Origin: an uncultured Chloroflexota bacterium
Lineage (GTDB): Bacteria; Chloroflexota; Anaerolineae; Aggregatilineales; Phototrophicaceae
NCBI GenBank assembly: GCA_937988705.1
Contig: CALKIA010000028.1
Coordinates: forward strand, 1-31,401
DNA length: 31,401 nucleotides
Direction of reading: 5' to 3'
The translations under genes were made by a program, and so were the position numbers. The notes beneath the pieces are model-generated. The model made no database searches and was not told where the DNA came from. It was given only the letters and a program-made list of their open reading frames with translations. How positions within the stretch are numbered: position 1 is the first letter of the stretch; each line of letters begins with the position of its first letter. Below are positions 6,761 through 17,900 of the stretch, piece by piece.

Positions 6761-9691
6761 ATGACACAGAATGGAACTGTGAACAAGACGGGCACATTCG
6801 ACGCGCCGGGTGCCGGGAGACGCGATTTCCTGAACGCACTCTATCAAGGAAGCCCGGACAATCTTTATTTCGAACTGCGCTGCATCCATCCGACCACCGG
6901 GGAGGCACGTTCGCTATGGGGACGAATAGGGAACAAGAGCGAACTGGCAGCCGCGCTCAAACAAGCGGAGGCACTCAACCGCGAGGGGTATGGGGTGTAC
7001 TTTGCTCCCTGTCTGCGCCGGATGAAGCAGGGTAAAGCAGAAGCCTCCACACTCGTTCCGGCGTTGTGGGTCGATATTGACTGTGATGGGGATACCCACC
7101 AGCGTGACCAGAGCCTAATGACGCTCAGAGGTTTCGACCCATCGCCATCCTTCATCCTCGACAGCGGGGGCGGCTGGCATGGCTACTGGCTGCTGGATGA
7201 GCCATTCCAACTTCAGGGCGAGACAGATAGGCAGAAAATCGCGGGTATGCTGCGTGGATTGTTCGCGGCATTAAGTGGCGATCCAGAATACGTAAAAACC
7301 GTGGCAGGCATCATGCGCCTGCCTGATTCGGTGAATACCAAACCTGAGCGCGGCAATGTCGTAGTTACTGTGGTCGCGAGCTACCCGGAACGGCGTTATT
7401 CACTGGCTAACTTCACCTGGTTGGAGAGTCAGCCGCGTACTGAGAAAATAGGCGGCCTGAATGTGATCACCCTGAATGGGAATGGACATCATCCTCTGCC
7501 ACCACGCACTGAAAACTATCTGGCATCTGGCGCTGCGGACGGCAGCCGCAACACTGAGCTGTTCGCGGCATCCTGTCAAATGCGCGATGCGGGTTACAGC
7601 CAATCCGACGCGGAACGCGAACTCATCCCTCGCCATCTTGCCAGCGGCAGCAGTGAACGCGAGGCACTGGCGACAATCAAAAGCGCCTTCAGCCACCCGG
7701 CCCGGGATCCCATTCCAGAGCCACGACAAACCGCCCGCCAGCAGGTGGAGCAGCTCGTTAGCCGCTTTGGGCAGCCAGAAGCAGAGCGTGAACGTCCGAC
7801 GATGGAGCAGATTAGCTCGGCTGTGACCGCCTGCGCTCACCTCAATGCTGTCGAGTGGGCTGCCGAGCGCCAGCGCCTCAAGATACTGTGTGGTGATGGG
7901 CTGAAAATCGCTGATCTTGACAGGCTGTATCGGGAAGCGAAGCGCGAACTAGACCGCGCCGCCTTTGCCGCCGCAATCGCAACAGAACAGTATCTCATCG
8001 CTGATGGATGTATGGTGTTTGAGAAGCAGACTGAGCGTGGCACCAGTCGCCAGATCGTCGCGGGATGGGTCGGGCGGGTGCTGGAGCGCACCTCCCGCAT
8101 GGACGATGATGGACAGGTCGAACACCTGACCATGCTGGAATTGACCTGCGGGGAGGAAATGCTGACGCTGCATGTGCCAAGCGAACTCTTTGGCGACCCG
8201 AATGCCTTGCAGCGTTTTATTGCCGGACATGCGGGTGAAAACTTCACCGTCCGCGCCGGGATGATTCGCCATCTTGCGCCTGCGATTCTGGCGCTATCAG
8301 GTGCATACCCGCGTCGGAAAACGTACCGTTTCATGGGCTGGACAGAGATCAACGGTAAGTGGGTTTATGTTTCACCGGAGATGAGTGTCAGTGTCGATGG
8401 ACAGTTGGGTGAGCCGCCAGAGGTTGAGCTTGAAACACGGTTGAGGGACTATCGCTTGTGCAGTGGGAACTGGCAGGACAGTTTGGAAGCATTTAGAGCA
8501 GCAATTGCTACGCTTCCCAGACACCTCGCACCGTCCTTGATTGCCTTTGCCATGCTCCCTGTCGTGCAGCGGTTCTTTCCCGCCGCCGCGACCCGCCCGG
8601 CGGTGCATCTGGTCGGAACATCCGGCAGTGGCAAATCGGAAATCGCATCACTGTTGACCAGTTTCTATGGACAGTTCACCCGTGACACCCCACCGGGTCA
8701 GTGGGGCGATACTATCAATACCGTCGAGGCGCTGGGTTACGCGCTGGCGGATACCCTGTACTGGGTGGATGATTATAAGACCATCTATGCCGACGAACGC
8801 ACCTTCACCCGCTTTTTACAGAGCTATTCACGCGGCATGGGACGTGGCAGGCTGACCCGTGAGGCTAAGCTGCGGCACGAGCGTCCCTGTCGCGGATTGC
8901 TGTTGTCTACCGGCGAGACGACGATTGAAGGGGAAGCCTCGATCCTGTCACGCATGTTAGTGCTGGAGATTCCGCCTTGGGAGAAGCGTGATCCGGGTGG
9001 CGCAGCGCTGGCGAAGCTGGAAGTGATACGCCATTATCTCCCCGGTTTCACTGCCCGCTTTATCCAGTGGATTGCGGCAGAGGCGGATGAAGGAACACTG
9101 GCCAAAGAACTGGCAAGTCGCTTTGAGTCTAATGTAAAGGGCTATCGCGACAGCCTCACGAGCAAGCTGGGACGGCAGGCGAACACCGGACGTATGGTGC
9201 AGAACTGGGCGGTACTGGTGACGACCTACCAGATGCTCAGGCAGTTCATGGCGGTATTAGACTGCGACGATGCGTTACCCTCGTGGCAGGACAGCATCGT
9301 GGAAACAGTGAAAGCTGTGCAGCAGGAACGTGCCGGGCAGGTATTCATTGACACGCTGGGGCAGCTACTTGCCAGTGGCGAACTCATGTTGGCACGCGAT
9401 ATGCGCGAACCGGAAGAACCACGACCCGGAACAACCATTGTTGGTTATCTCGATGAACGCTACGTGTATCTCCTCCCCGATGTCGCTCACCGCGCTGTTC
9501 TGAGGGTGCAGGCACTTAAATTCAACACCCCGGCGATTGGCGCACAATTGAAGGAAGATGGCTGGTTGATTCCCGGTACAAACAACCTGACGGTGCAGCG
9601 ACGCATCCGGGGGATACCCACACGCCTCTGGCAGTTAAAAGCCGATGTTTTGGGGTATGACGACTGTGACGGTGGTTCAGTGACAGCATAA
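6761..9691 (+). CDS. Primase-helicase replication protein (AEP/RepB-type primase plus P-loop ATPase)
   Basis: 976 residues. The N-terminal domain has LWVDID (D105, D107) and SGGGWHGYWLLDE (His140), then a RLPDSVNTK motif: the DxD, sxH and LRxPGTxNxK pattern of archaeo-eukaryotic primases such as RepB_primase. The C-terminal half has Walker A GTSGSGKS (619-626) and a Walker B-like LYWVDDYK (about 666-673), resembling DUF927/SF3-like helicase domains. Such fusions start plasmid or phage replication by priming and unwinding. ATG 6761 is preferred; the GTG at 6731 lies in the arm of an inverted repeat. The gene follows the relaxase by 93 nt. The downstream repeat cluster (9739-11691, split by IS1182) is a plausible origin. 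Confidence 0.85.
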   Translation: MTQNGTVNKTGTFDAPGAGRRDFLNALYQGSPDNLYFELRCIHPTTGEARSLWGRIGNKSELAAALKQAEALNREGYGVYFAPCLRRMKQGKAEASTLVPALWVDIDCDGDTHQRDQSLMTLRGFDPSPSFILDSGGGWHGYWLLDEPFQLQGETDRQKIAGMLRGLFAALSGDPEYVKTVAGIMRLPDSVNTKPERGNVVVTVVASYPERRYSLANFTWLESQPRTEKIGGLNVITLNGNGHHPLPPRTENYLASGAADGSRNTELFAASCQMRDAGYSQSDAERELIPRHLASGSSEREALATIKSAFSHPARDPIPEPRQTARQQVEQLVSRFGQPEAERERPTMEQISSAVTACAHLNAVEWAAERQRLKILCGDGLKIADLDRLYREAKRELDRAAFAAAIATEQYLIADGCMVFEKQTERGTSRQIVAGWVGRVLERTSRMDDDGQVEHLTMLELTCGEEMLTLHVPSELFGDPNALQRFIAGHAGENFTVRAGMIRHLAPAILALSGAYPRRKTYRFMGWTEINGKWVYVSPEMSVSVDGQLGEPPEVELETRLRDYRLCSGNWQDSLEAFRAAIATLPRHLAPSLIAFAMLPVVQRFFPAAATRPAVHLVGTSGSGKSEIASLLTSFYGQFTRDTPPGQWGDTINTVEALGYALADTLYWVDDYKTIYADERTFTRFLQSYSRGMGRGRLTREAKLRHERPCRGLLLSTGETTIEGEASILSRMLVLEIPPWEKRDPGGAALAKLEVIRHYLPGFTARFIQWIAAEADEGTLAKELASRFESNVKGYRDSLTSKLGRQANTGRMVQNWAVLVTTYQMLRQFMAVLDCDDALPSWQDSIVETVKAVQQERAGQVFIDTLGQLLASGELMLARDMREPEEPRPGTTIVGYLDERYVYLLPDVAHRAVLRVQALKFNTPAIGAQLKEDGWLIPGTNNLTVQRRIRGIPTRLWQLKADVLGYDDCDGGSVTA

Positions 9692-11420
9692 CAGCGCGAA
9701 TCATCGCAGTAAAGGAGCATAAAAGTGCCTGTTTCAGGTGTGACAGTGGTTCAGATGCTGTTGGCGAATCAAATAAAGCGGCAGCAAGGCGGGCGAAGGC
9801 AGAGAGGCGGGTGGTCGCCCGCTCTTTGCCATTGAGCCAATCCAGTACGCGCATCAGGTTCATGGCCGCTGCGGTCATTAAATGCTGGAGATGCACCCTA
9901 TCGAGACCCCGGTAGCGAGTACGGCGCATCCCCAGCACCCCAACCGCCTGCGAAATCGTGCCTTCAATACCGGCTCGCTTCTTGTAAGTTTCCTTGAATT
10001 CATCGGTTTGCTCGCGCACACGAGCTGCTTGCAAGGCACTGAACTCCGGTTCAGGGATGAAACCAATCTGTCGTCCGTCTTTAGAGGTTGTGCAGCGCTC
10101 CCGCACGGGACAGACCCGACAGGCTTTGGTGGAAAACTTCGCCTGAATAGCGGGTTTGCCACGACTGCCCACTCGTTCATACCATTCGCTGCTGTGCTGT
10201 CCCTGAGGGCAGGTGACGATACGCTTCTCGAAATCCATCTTAAAGCAGGTGAGATCGAAAGCCCCCTCGGTGTTGGCCTGCCAACTGACATCGGGACGCG
10301 CCGGACCGAACAGATCAACGCCATACTCGTGTTGGGATTGGACGAAGGCTGCCCCTGAGCCGTAGCCGCTGTCCACCAGATGTTGACCGGGCAGCCGTTG
10401 CCGGGCGTGCAAGTCGGCATGGATGGGTTGGACGGCTTCACTATCCGCCTCCGTTGCCAGGGCAGTTTGTACATGGGTGATGAGGTGGGGCGCATCGTCG
10501 TCACACGTTTCCGTCAGATGCACCTTGTAGCCAACCCAGTAGGTGTTGCGTTTCTGACTGCGGCGGGCATCGGGGTCGTAGGGCGAAGTCAGGATACGCT
10601 CGCCCGGTGGCACATTTCCACTGCTACGCCAGCGCGTCTGGTCATCCTCGTCCTGGTAAAACTGAAGCACCCATATCCGCCGCAGTAATTCGACCCGTTG
10701 CAATTGGCGCAGTTCTGAGGGTGTGTCGGGAGCGTAGACCTGGGTCAGTAAATAGAGGCCATCGCGCCCAATCTGCTCACCCAGTGCCTCGCGTTCGGCT
10801 GGTTTCTGGGGCAGGCGATACTCATTAAACGGACGACTGTAGCGCTCAAACCAGTCCGGTGGCGCGAGCGCTTTGAGCCAATCCGGGGCCGTGACCGCCA
10901 GTTCATTCAGCGCGATCCGCAGGGTCTCACCGACAAATTCGATGCGGTTCAGTTCACGCACATTCGCCAGGATATGGGTTGCGTCCGTGCGCTGCTTGCC
11001 GCGTGTTTTGAGTAGTCCTCGCGACTGAAAGCCTGCCAGCATAATCTCAAAGAGCCGCACTTCGGCACCCCGGGCAACTAACCGTGACCGAAACTCACTC
11101 AACACGGAAAAGTCAAAGCCTTCATCCGTCAGTTCCAGACTCAGCGCATACTTCCAGTCAATCCGTCCCCGCACCGCATCGGCTGCCTGTCGATCCGTCA
11201 GGTTTTCGGCGAACTGCATCACCGTCACCAGTGCCAACCGCCAGGGCGCTTCAGCTACTTGTCCCACCTTTGGAAACAAATCCTTGAATTGCTCATCGCT
11301 GAATAGTGTCCCCAACTCATCTCGCATCTGCATATAGCGATTGCCTTTGCGAAAGGCGGCTTTTGCCACTTTGACGGTTTCTTCAGGCACATCGGGAATG
11401 TAGCGGGGATGCAGCGTCAT
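9522..11420 (-). CDS. IS1182-family transposase (DDE), reading through the element end
   Basis: 632 codons open; about 556 lie inside the element. DDE-type features: D146 in QRTDATHIL, the second D in LVDSGYGSG, the E in RAGIEGTISQAVGVLGMRRT, plus a cysteine cluster (CRVCPVRERC) typical of IS1182/IS5-like transposases. ATG 11420 has AGGAG 7 nt upstream. There is no stop inside the element: the frame crosses the left terminal repeat (DSPTAS) and continues for 76 codons into host DNA, ending antisense to the 3' end of the primase gene. The C-terminal tail is therefore host-derived. This could be normal for this element (stop supplied by the target) or a lost stop. Activity with the tail is uncertain. 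Confidence 0.9.
   Translation of the reverse strand: MTLHPRYIPDVPEETVKVAKAAFRKGNRYMQMRDELGTLFSDEQFKDLFPKVGQVAEAPWRLALVTVMQFAENLTDRQAADAVRGRIDWKYALSLELTDEGFDFSVLSEFRSRLVARGAEVRLFEIMLAGFQSRGLLKTRGKQRTDATHILANVRELNRIEFVGETLRIALNELAVTAPDWLKALAPPDWFERYSRPFNEYRLPQKPAEREALGEQIGRDGLYLLTQVYAPDTPSELRQLQRVELLRRIWVLQFYQDEDDQTRWRSSGNVPPGERILTSPYDPDARRSQKRNTYWVGYKVHLTETCDDDAPHLITHVQTALATEADSEAVQPIHADLHARQRLPGQHLVDSGYGSGAAFVQSQHEYGVDLFGPARPDVSWQANTEGAFDLTCFKMDFEKRIVTCPQGQHSSEWYERVGSRGKPAIQAKFSTKACRVCPVRERCTTSKDGRQIGFIPEPEFSALQAARVREQTDEFKETYKKRAGIEGTISQAVGVLGMRRTRYRGLDRVHLQHLMTAAAMNLMRVLDWLNGKERATTRLSAFARLAAALFDSPTASEPLSHLKQALLCSFTAMIRAVMLSLNHRHSRHTPKHRLLTARGVWVSPGCVAAPSGCLYRESTSHLPSIVRQSPGC
9752..9770. repeat. 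IS1182 terminal inverted repeat (left, transposase 3' side)
   Basis: CAGATGCTGTTGGCGAATC is the exact reverse complement of 11496-11514. The transposase reading frame passes through it without a stop. Confidence 0.9.
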
Positions 11421-11513
11421 GGCTTATCTCCTGTAGGTTGTGACAGCAAAATGGGACTTCTCAGCCCCATTTTCCCTCACAATCCATCCTACGTCGATTC
11501 GCCAACAGCATCT
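9753..11513 (-). mobile_element. IS1182-family insertion sequence
   Basis: Terminal inverted repeats bound one transposase gene: CAGATGCTGTTGGCGAATC at 9752-9770 and its exact complement at 11496-11514. If the element ends at AGATGC/GCATCT (9753-11513), GGTTC is found immediately outside both ends (9748-9752 and 11514-11518), a possible 5-bp target duplication; if the outer C/G pair belongs to the repeat, the shared flank shrinks to GTT. Perfect repeats and intact flanks suggest a recent insertion. It lies downstream of the primase gene, within the repeat-rich region before the giant surface-protein gene. Confidence 0.88.
11448..11473. terminator. Hairpin inside the IS1182 5' leader
   Basis: AAAATGGG (11448-11455) pairs perfectly with CCCATTTT (11466-11473) around 10 nt. 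It lies between the right end of the element and the transposase start. Insertion sequences often carry such structures to block transposase expression from outside promoters; here that role is inferred. Confidence 0.45.
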
Positions 11514-11514
11514 G
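11496..11514. repeat. IS1182 terminal inverted repeat (right, transposase 5' side)
   Basis: GATTCGCCAACAGCATCTG matches the left end over all 19 bases in inverted orientation. It lies 76 bp upstream of the transposase start. Confidence 0.9.
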
Positions 11515-11984
11515 GTTCACTTGAGAGAGGCACTCTCTCTTGTGTCGGAACTCCAAAATCACTGTCACAGGTGAACCAGCGAACCTGTCACAAAATCACT
11601 TTTGGGCTACAAAATACAGAATTCCACGTGGGATATCCAACATGCATCAACAGGCTGAATTTGCCTCTGTGACACCTGTGACGCTGGTTCATAGAAGGTG
11701 TTCAATTTTCGCCTCTAGGGGTGATCAGAATTAGATCATTTCCCATGGTTTAACAGATTCCAAGTATTGCGTCCTACTGGATCAGATCAAAGGGAATGAA
11801 CACTGAACGAAGAAATACTATCCTGAAAGTGAACATAGATGAACGCAAAGTGGGGTGCATAAAGCCGCCTTGGTTATGAATAATTCCCCAAAAGAACCAT
11901 CTTAAGCAATATTTTGGGATAAATAGTTGTAACATCGAGTTTAGAAACTGAACCTATCTATGATAGTGGAAAGCACAATCAAGT
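11515..11984. other. Repeat-rich, AT-rich intergenic region; candidate replication origin and giant-gene upstream region
   Basis: No gene is supported in these 470 bp. TGTGACA or its complement TGTCACA occurs at 9739-9745 (left of the IS), 11563-11569, 11586-11592 and 11668-11674, with TGTGAC again at 11677. A longer unit, TGTGAC-(2 nt)-TGGTTCA, occurs at 11677-11691 and, across the IS1182 insertion, at 9739-9752 joined to 11519; inverted TGAACCAGCG is at 11572-11581. So the IS appears to have landed in one repeat copy. The part after about 11690 is AT-rich. Repeats next to a replication initiator gene fit iterons. A GAGAG/CTCTC hairpin lies at about 11524-11538. CTATCTATGATAG, a small palindrome, is 20 nt before the giant gene. 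Confidence 0.4.
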
Positions 11985-14900
11985 ATGGCCTCGTCCCGAA
12001 AAGCTCTACATCGGGCGCACAAACTGAATGTGCGCCTATTTATCGTTGTTATTGCCCTCCTCATTTTCTCGCTTGATGGGCCGCCACAAGCCAGCGTTAT
12101 TGCCCAGGATGCCCCGCCGCCTACCGACGACGGTGGTGCGACAGAACACACAGTTCAGCCGCCCCCGACTGACGTGCCTCCGCCCCCTACTGATGTACCA
12201 CCCCCACCGACGGACGTGCCGCCTCCTCCTACCGATATGCCTCCGCCCCCTACTGACGTACCTCCGCCGCCGACGGACGTGCCGCCTCCTCCTACCGATA
12301 TGCCTCCGCCCCCTACTGACGTACCTCCGCCGCCGACGGACATGCCGCCTCCTCCTACCGATGTACCCACCGAGCGACTGATCACCATCTGTCATGTCGC
12401 AGGGCGCGCCGACGACCCGGCCAGTTACAACACCTTAACGCTTCCCTACAACGCTGTATACGGTCAGGGTGGACACTTCAATGAAGATGGCAGCCCGCAG
12501 GCTGGTCACGAAGACGACAGCCTCGGCGCCTGCCCTGAGATTCCGACGCAGCAGCCAACCAGCACGCCGTCTTTGACGCCAACATCCACACCCACCAATA
12601 CCCCGACGGACACGCCGACCAGCACGCCTACGATTACGCTTACGCCCAGCGCGACTCTGGAGCCATCCCATACACCTTTATCACCCACTGAAACTCCCAC
12701 ACCAAGCGAAACGCCGGTCACACCTTCACCCGAATCGACTGAGGAAGAAGCAGCCGTAGAAACGCCAATATACCCGGCGCTGCCGGGCATTCAGATAGGC
12801 GACCCAGCCTTGAGCAAACTCGGCACCCTGTTTCCCGGCGACACCGGCCTCCCGGGTGAACAACTCACCTGGACAGTCACCGTCAGCAACACGAGCGCGC
12901 TGCCCGAAACCGGCATCATCGTCAGCGACACCATCCGCAACGACCAGCGCATTGACGCGGTACGCACCGATCAGGGAACCATCAGCTTCAGCGGCCAGGA
13001 TGTCACTGCCAATATCGGCACGCTCAATCCGGGGCAAAGCGTCAACTTCTATATAGACGTAACAGTGCTGGGCAGCCCGTCCGACGGCCTGCTGCGCAAC
13101 ACGGCCACCAGCAACTACGGCACAACGACTTCCGCGACGCTGGCTGTCCCCGCCGCGCCCATCAGCGACCCTGATCCGGTAGTCGTGGTCAACCCGTCTG
13201 CCGAGAATGTATTCGCAGGCAATCAGACCTGTTTCACCGCCACCTTCACCAACGGCGATGACCCAGGCACGGATGACCCCGGCTACGGCCCCTATCTGCT
13301 CGTGACGATTCCGCCCGGTGTGACCTTCGACAGCGCCACCTTCCTGGGCAGCAACCTTGGCTCGGCAGGGCTGGTGACGCTCGTGGGCACGTTCACGACA
13401 GCCAACGGCCTGACACTCATTGACCCGATTTCCGGCGCGGCGATAACTGGCCTTGACGGTGGTGAGTTGTATTTGATTAAGCTTCCCATTGGCTCGGTGG
13501 TAGAAGGCAATCCGCCGCTGGTGACGACTCTCTGCGTCACCACCGACCCGCTCGCGCCAATATACGTGCCGCTGCCCATCACCGTGACCCCGGTTTTCGA
13601 GTTCGGTAACACCCCGACGGGTGACAACGGCTCGATTGTCGGCAATACCGTGACCAAAACTATCACGCCTATTCTGGTGACATTTGAAAAGGCCAACACC
13701 GTCCCTGAAGGCGAGCGCCCGCCTGGCCCGACCTGGACATACAACTACATCCTGACGGCTACCCTCGCGCCGGGGCAAACATTGACGAATGTGAACTTCC
13801 GCGATGTGATGCCCAATCTGGGTATAGGCGGGCCGCTGCGCTTCGACTACGAAGAAGGCTCGACGATCATTGGCGGGACATGCTCGGTGACTGGCCCGAC
13901 CATTACCGAACCAATACCCGCCAACGGCGAGACGCTCACGGTCAATCTCGGCAACATGACCGAGACGAGCAACACCAATCCCTGTACTGTGACCGTCACC
14001 TACAGCGGCTACATTCTCGATATTCTGGATGAAGCAGGCAACTCGCCCAACGAGCTTCCCGTCACCAACACCGCCTCATTCGACGGCGACCACCCGCTGC
14101 GTCCGGCTGGCGACCCACCGCTGACCGACAGCACCACCATCCGCGCCGAGCACAACGTCTTCCAGAAATCGGTCAACCCCGGTACGGCTGTGCCGGGAAC
14201 GACATTGAACTATTCTGTCGTCTTGCAGATCACCGACTACGGCACTATTGACCAGATGGTGATTACCGATACCGTACCCGACGGCATTGACTTCGTGGTC
14301 GGTTCGGCCAACATCACTGTCCCCGGCTACAGCGGGCCAATTACGCCCAGCGTCGTCACTAACGGCGACGGTACGCTAACGGTTACGTTCTGCGTGCTGG
14401 ATGCCGGCCCAACCTGTGTCGTCAACCCGCCCGCGACCTTCCCAGCAGGGACATCGGGCACGCTGACGTATCAAGGCGTGGTGCGCCAGACCTACCGCGC
14501 TACCGGCCAGCCCGTGCGCGCCGCCGACGGACTCGCCAATACCGTGCTGGCGGACTACTCGCTCACCGATGGCTCTTCGCAGCAGGACGGCTCCAGCGCC
14601 ATCGTCGCCATACCGGCGGTCACGCTGGACAAAACCACGTTCAGCACCCCGGCCAACGGCGTCGGCTTCGTGCACGGCGAAACCGTGCGCTTCCGCCTGA
14701 CGGCCACCATTCCATCGGGCGACACGCGCAACATCGTCATTCAGGACTTCTTCCCGCTGCCCGTGTTCGACGCGGCAGACGGCGACTACGGCATCGCCGC
14801 CGGCGGCCCGACGGCGCTGGATTCGATTACCAACACAGTCGGCGAGTGTTCGACCTACCCGCTGGCGATTGTGGACAATCCCCCGGCGCAGTTCGAGCGC

Positions 14901-17900
14901 TGCGGCATCTACTTCGTCGCCAGCCAGAGCGACATCCCGCTGAGCGATGTCACGCCCTACAGCGTCTCGGTGAATGCGGCCACCAACAGCATCAGCATCA
15001 ACATACAGGACACCAACCAGCCCAGCGGCCCGCGGCGCGTCACCTTCGACGTGGTGATCGCCGTCATTGACCGTCCCTTTGCCGACGATCTGTACCTCTC
15101 CAACCAGGCGCGCATCATCTCGCAGAACACGCCCGGTATCACACTCATCGCCGACGCGATCGATTACGTCAATGTGGGCGCGCCCGTGCTGGAGATCACC
15201 AAAGGTGTCGCCTCCACCTCCGGCAGCGGCACCATCAGCCCGATCACCAACCCGATTGACGGCAACCTGACTGACGCCGATGCGGGTAATCTGGTCACGT
15301 ATGTGATTACTGTCGAGAATGTGGGCGGCGCTCCAGCCTATGCGGCGCGCATCTTCGACGACGTGCCGCCCGACCTCGTTGGCTGCGTGCTGGTGAGTGT
15401 GACGAACGGCGGTGGGACGCCGCTCGCGTTCACGGGCAATCTGTTCGTGTCGCCGGGGATTACGCTCACCAACCCGCTGCCGGGACTGCGCGCCGGGGCC
15501 AGCGCGAACGCGGCGCGGGCGCTGGTGACGGTGACGTGCGCGCTGGCGAACGGCGTCTCGCCCAGCCAGGTGATTCTCAACACGGGCAACGTGGACTGGC
15601 GTCCGCTCGACCCGGTGACGCAGCCCGGCCTGGTCAGCCCGCCGATGGGTACGTACACGCCGATCTCGGATACGGCGACGGTGACAATCGCCGAGCCGAC
15701 CATCAACAAGACGGCGGATCGCACGCTGGCGACCATCGGCGAGATCGTGCGCTACACGATTGTCGCCGACATCCCCGAAGGCGCAACCGATAACGTCGCT
15801 ATCGTGGACACCCTGCCCGCAGGGATGGCCTTCGTCGGTTGCGTGAATATCACTGCCCTGGCAGGGCTGTCCAGCAGCCTCGGTGCCTTCTCCTGCGGCA
15901 ACATGGCTCCCACAATTGCAGCCGTAGGCGGCCAACCGGCCCGTCAGGCCACCTTTGACCTGGGCGACCTCACCACGACTGTCGCCAGCTCCAACAGCAC
16001 ACTCACTGTTACGATTGTCTTCGACGCCGTAGTCACCGACGTGGCGGGCAATGTGCGCGGCACCACGCTCACCAACGACGTGGACATGACCTATACGTCA
16101 GGCAGTAGCAATTTCGCCATCACCGACGACACGCCGCCTACCGTGACGGTCATCGAGCCGACCTTGCAAATAGACAAATCGGCCAACCCGGTGACGGGCG
16201 ACGCAGGCGATACCATCACCTTCACAATAATCATCAGCCACACCGCTGCCAGCAATGCCGACGCCTTTGACGTGCAGTTTTCCGACACGCTGCCTACCGA
16301 CATGACCTGCGTAAGCGTGACGAACACCGCCGGGGTTGCGCCGATTACACTGTCCGGGTGTGCGACGCCCATCGCCGCTTTCTGGGACACAATCCCTGAC
16401 GGCCAGAGCAGCACGCTGCAAATCACGGCGACGCTCAACAGCACGGTACAGCCACTTCAGCAAATCACCAATACTGGCAGCATTCCGGACTATGACACGC
16501 TGCCGCAGGATAACGCCACCGACCTCTCGCCATTCCATCCGGGGCCGGAAGACCGGGAGCGCAGCTACAACACAACCGACCCCGCTCTTGTGACCGTCAA
16601 CCCGGTTACGGTTGCCAAGACACGCACCGCAACCAGCGAGACATTCACATCGGGCGCGAATGTCGTCATCGGCGAGACCGTGACCTACCAGGTGACGCTG
16701 ACGGTGCCAGAAGGCGTGTCGAATAACGTGGTCTTCACCGACCTGCTGGACAATGGCCTGGTATTCCGCGACCTGCGCGAATCCCCCATCGGCTTTGCGA
16801 CCATCACTTTCCCGGCGGGCGTCACGTCGAGCATCGGCAGCAGTACCACCATCTTGAGCAATGCCGACGCCGCTGTAATTCTTCCAGCCGGGCGGCAAAC
16901 GACCTTCAACTTTGGCACCATTACCAATACCAACAGCAGTAACGGCACGCCGGAACAGATCGTCATCACCTATGAAGTCGTCGTGGTGGACATCGGCGCT
17001 AATGCGCGCGGCAGCCAGCGTAACAATGCCGCCCAACTCAGCTACACACGCGGCACTCCGCCCGGTGGCACGCAAACGCAAACCGTTTCTGCCGCGAATG
17101 TGATTGTCGTCGAGCCGACACTTTCAATCAATAAGACCGCCAACCCCGTCACGGGCGACGCGGGCGATACCATCACCTTCACGATGGTCATCAGCCACAC
17201 CGCCGCCAGCAACGAGGACGCCTTCAACGTCGTGCTGACGGATATTGTCCCGGCCAACATGACCTATGTGGCCGGATCGTTCGCCAACGTCGCGGGCGTG
17301 GCCGCTACACTCAACGACAGCGCCGCGCCGACACTGACCGCGACCTGGGCATCCCTGACCGAGAATCCTGACCAGACCAGCACCATCAGTTTTCAGGCGA
17401 CCATCAACGCCAATGTCGGCTCTGGCCTCGTGATTACCAACACCGCTAACGCCGTCTACGACAGTCTGCCGGAGAACGGCAGCCACCCGGCTAACGAAGA
17501 AGACCTTGACTCGCCCTACGTTGCCACCGACGGCGAGCGAGATTACACCGCTACCGACCCGGCAACGGTGACAGTAGTCGCCCCCAACTTTGCCAAGTCG
17601 GTTTTCAGCACCAGCTTCGCTGACACCGGCACCGGCCAATTCACCGGCGCGCCCGACCTGGCGATTGGTGAGCGCATTGTCTTCCGCATGGTGGCGCAGA
17701 TTCCCGAAGGTGTCTCCCCCATCACCATTACCGACCCCCTGCCAAACGCGATGAGCGTTATCAGTTCGCGGGTAGTGCGCATCGGCGCGAATCTCAGCGG
17801 CTTGGCGCTGGCCGTCGGCGACCCCGGCGCTGTCGCGGGCAGCACTGTCACCTTCACCTTCGGCACACTGACCAATGCGCCAGACGGAGTGAACACTGCT

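Larger units (their letters stand above)
9725..11573 (+). pseudogene. Possible 27-codon gene split by IS1182
   Basis: AAAGGAG (9711-9717) lies 7 nt before GTG 9725, an excellent start signal 20 nt after the primase stop. The frame reads MPVSGVTVV and is then cut by IS1182. Removing 9753-11513 and one GGTTC copy joins it in frame to HLREALSLVSELQNHCHR and TGA at 11571-11573. This would be a very small downstream gene of the replication operon. The same bases contain a TGTGACA repeat, so a cis-acting site is the competing explanation. Confidence 0.3.

Noticed and set aside
11409..11672. Plus-strand frame of 87 codons
   Set aside because: It crosses the IS1182 terminal repeat and the repeat-rich region, with no ribosome site or recognisable product.
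12161..12367. Regular short repeats that could be taken for a CRISPR array
   Set aside because: The units are head-to-tail 21-bp coding repeats (PPPPTDV) with no spacers.
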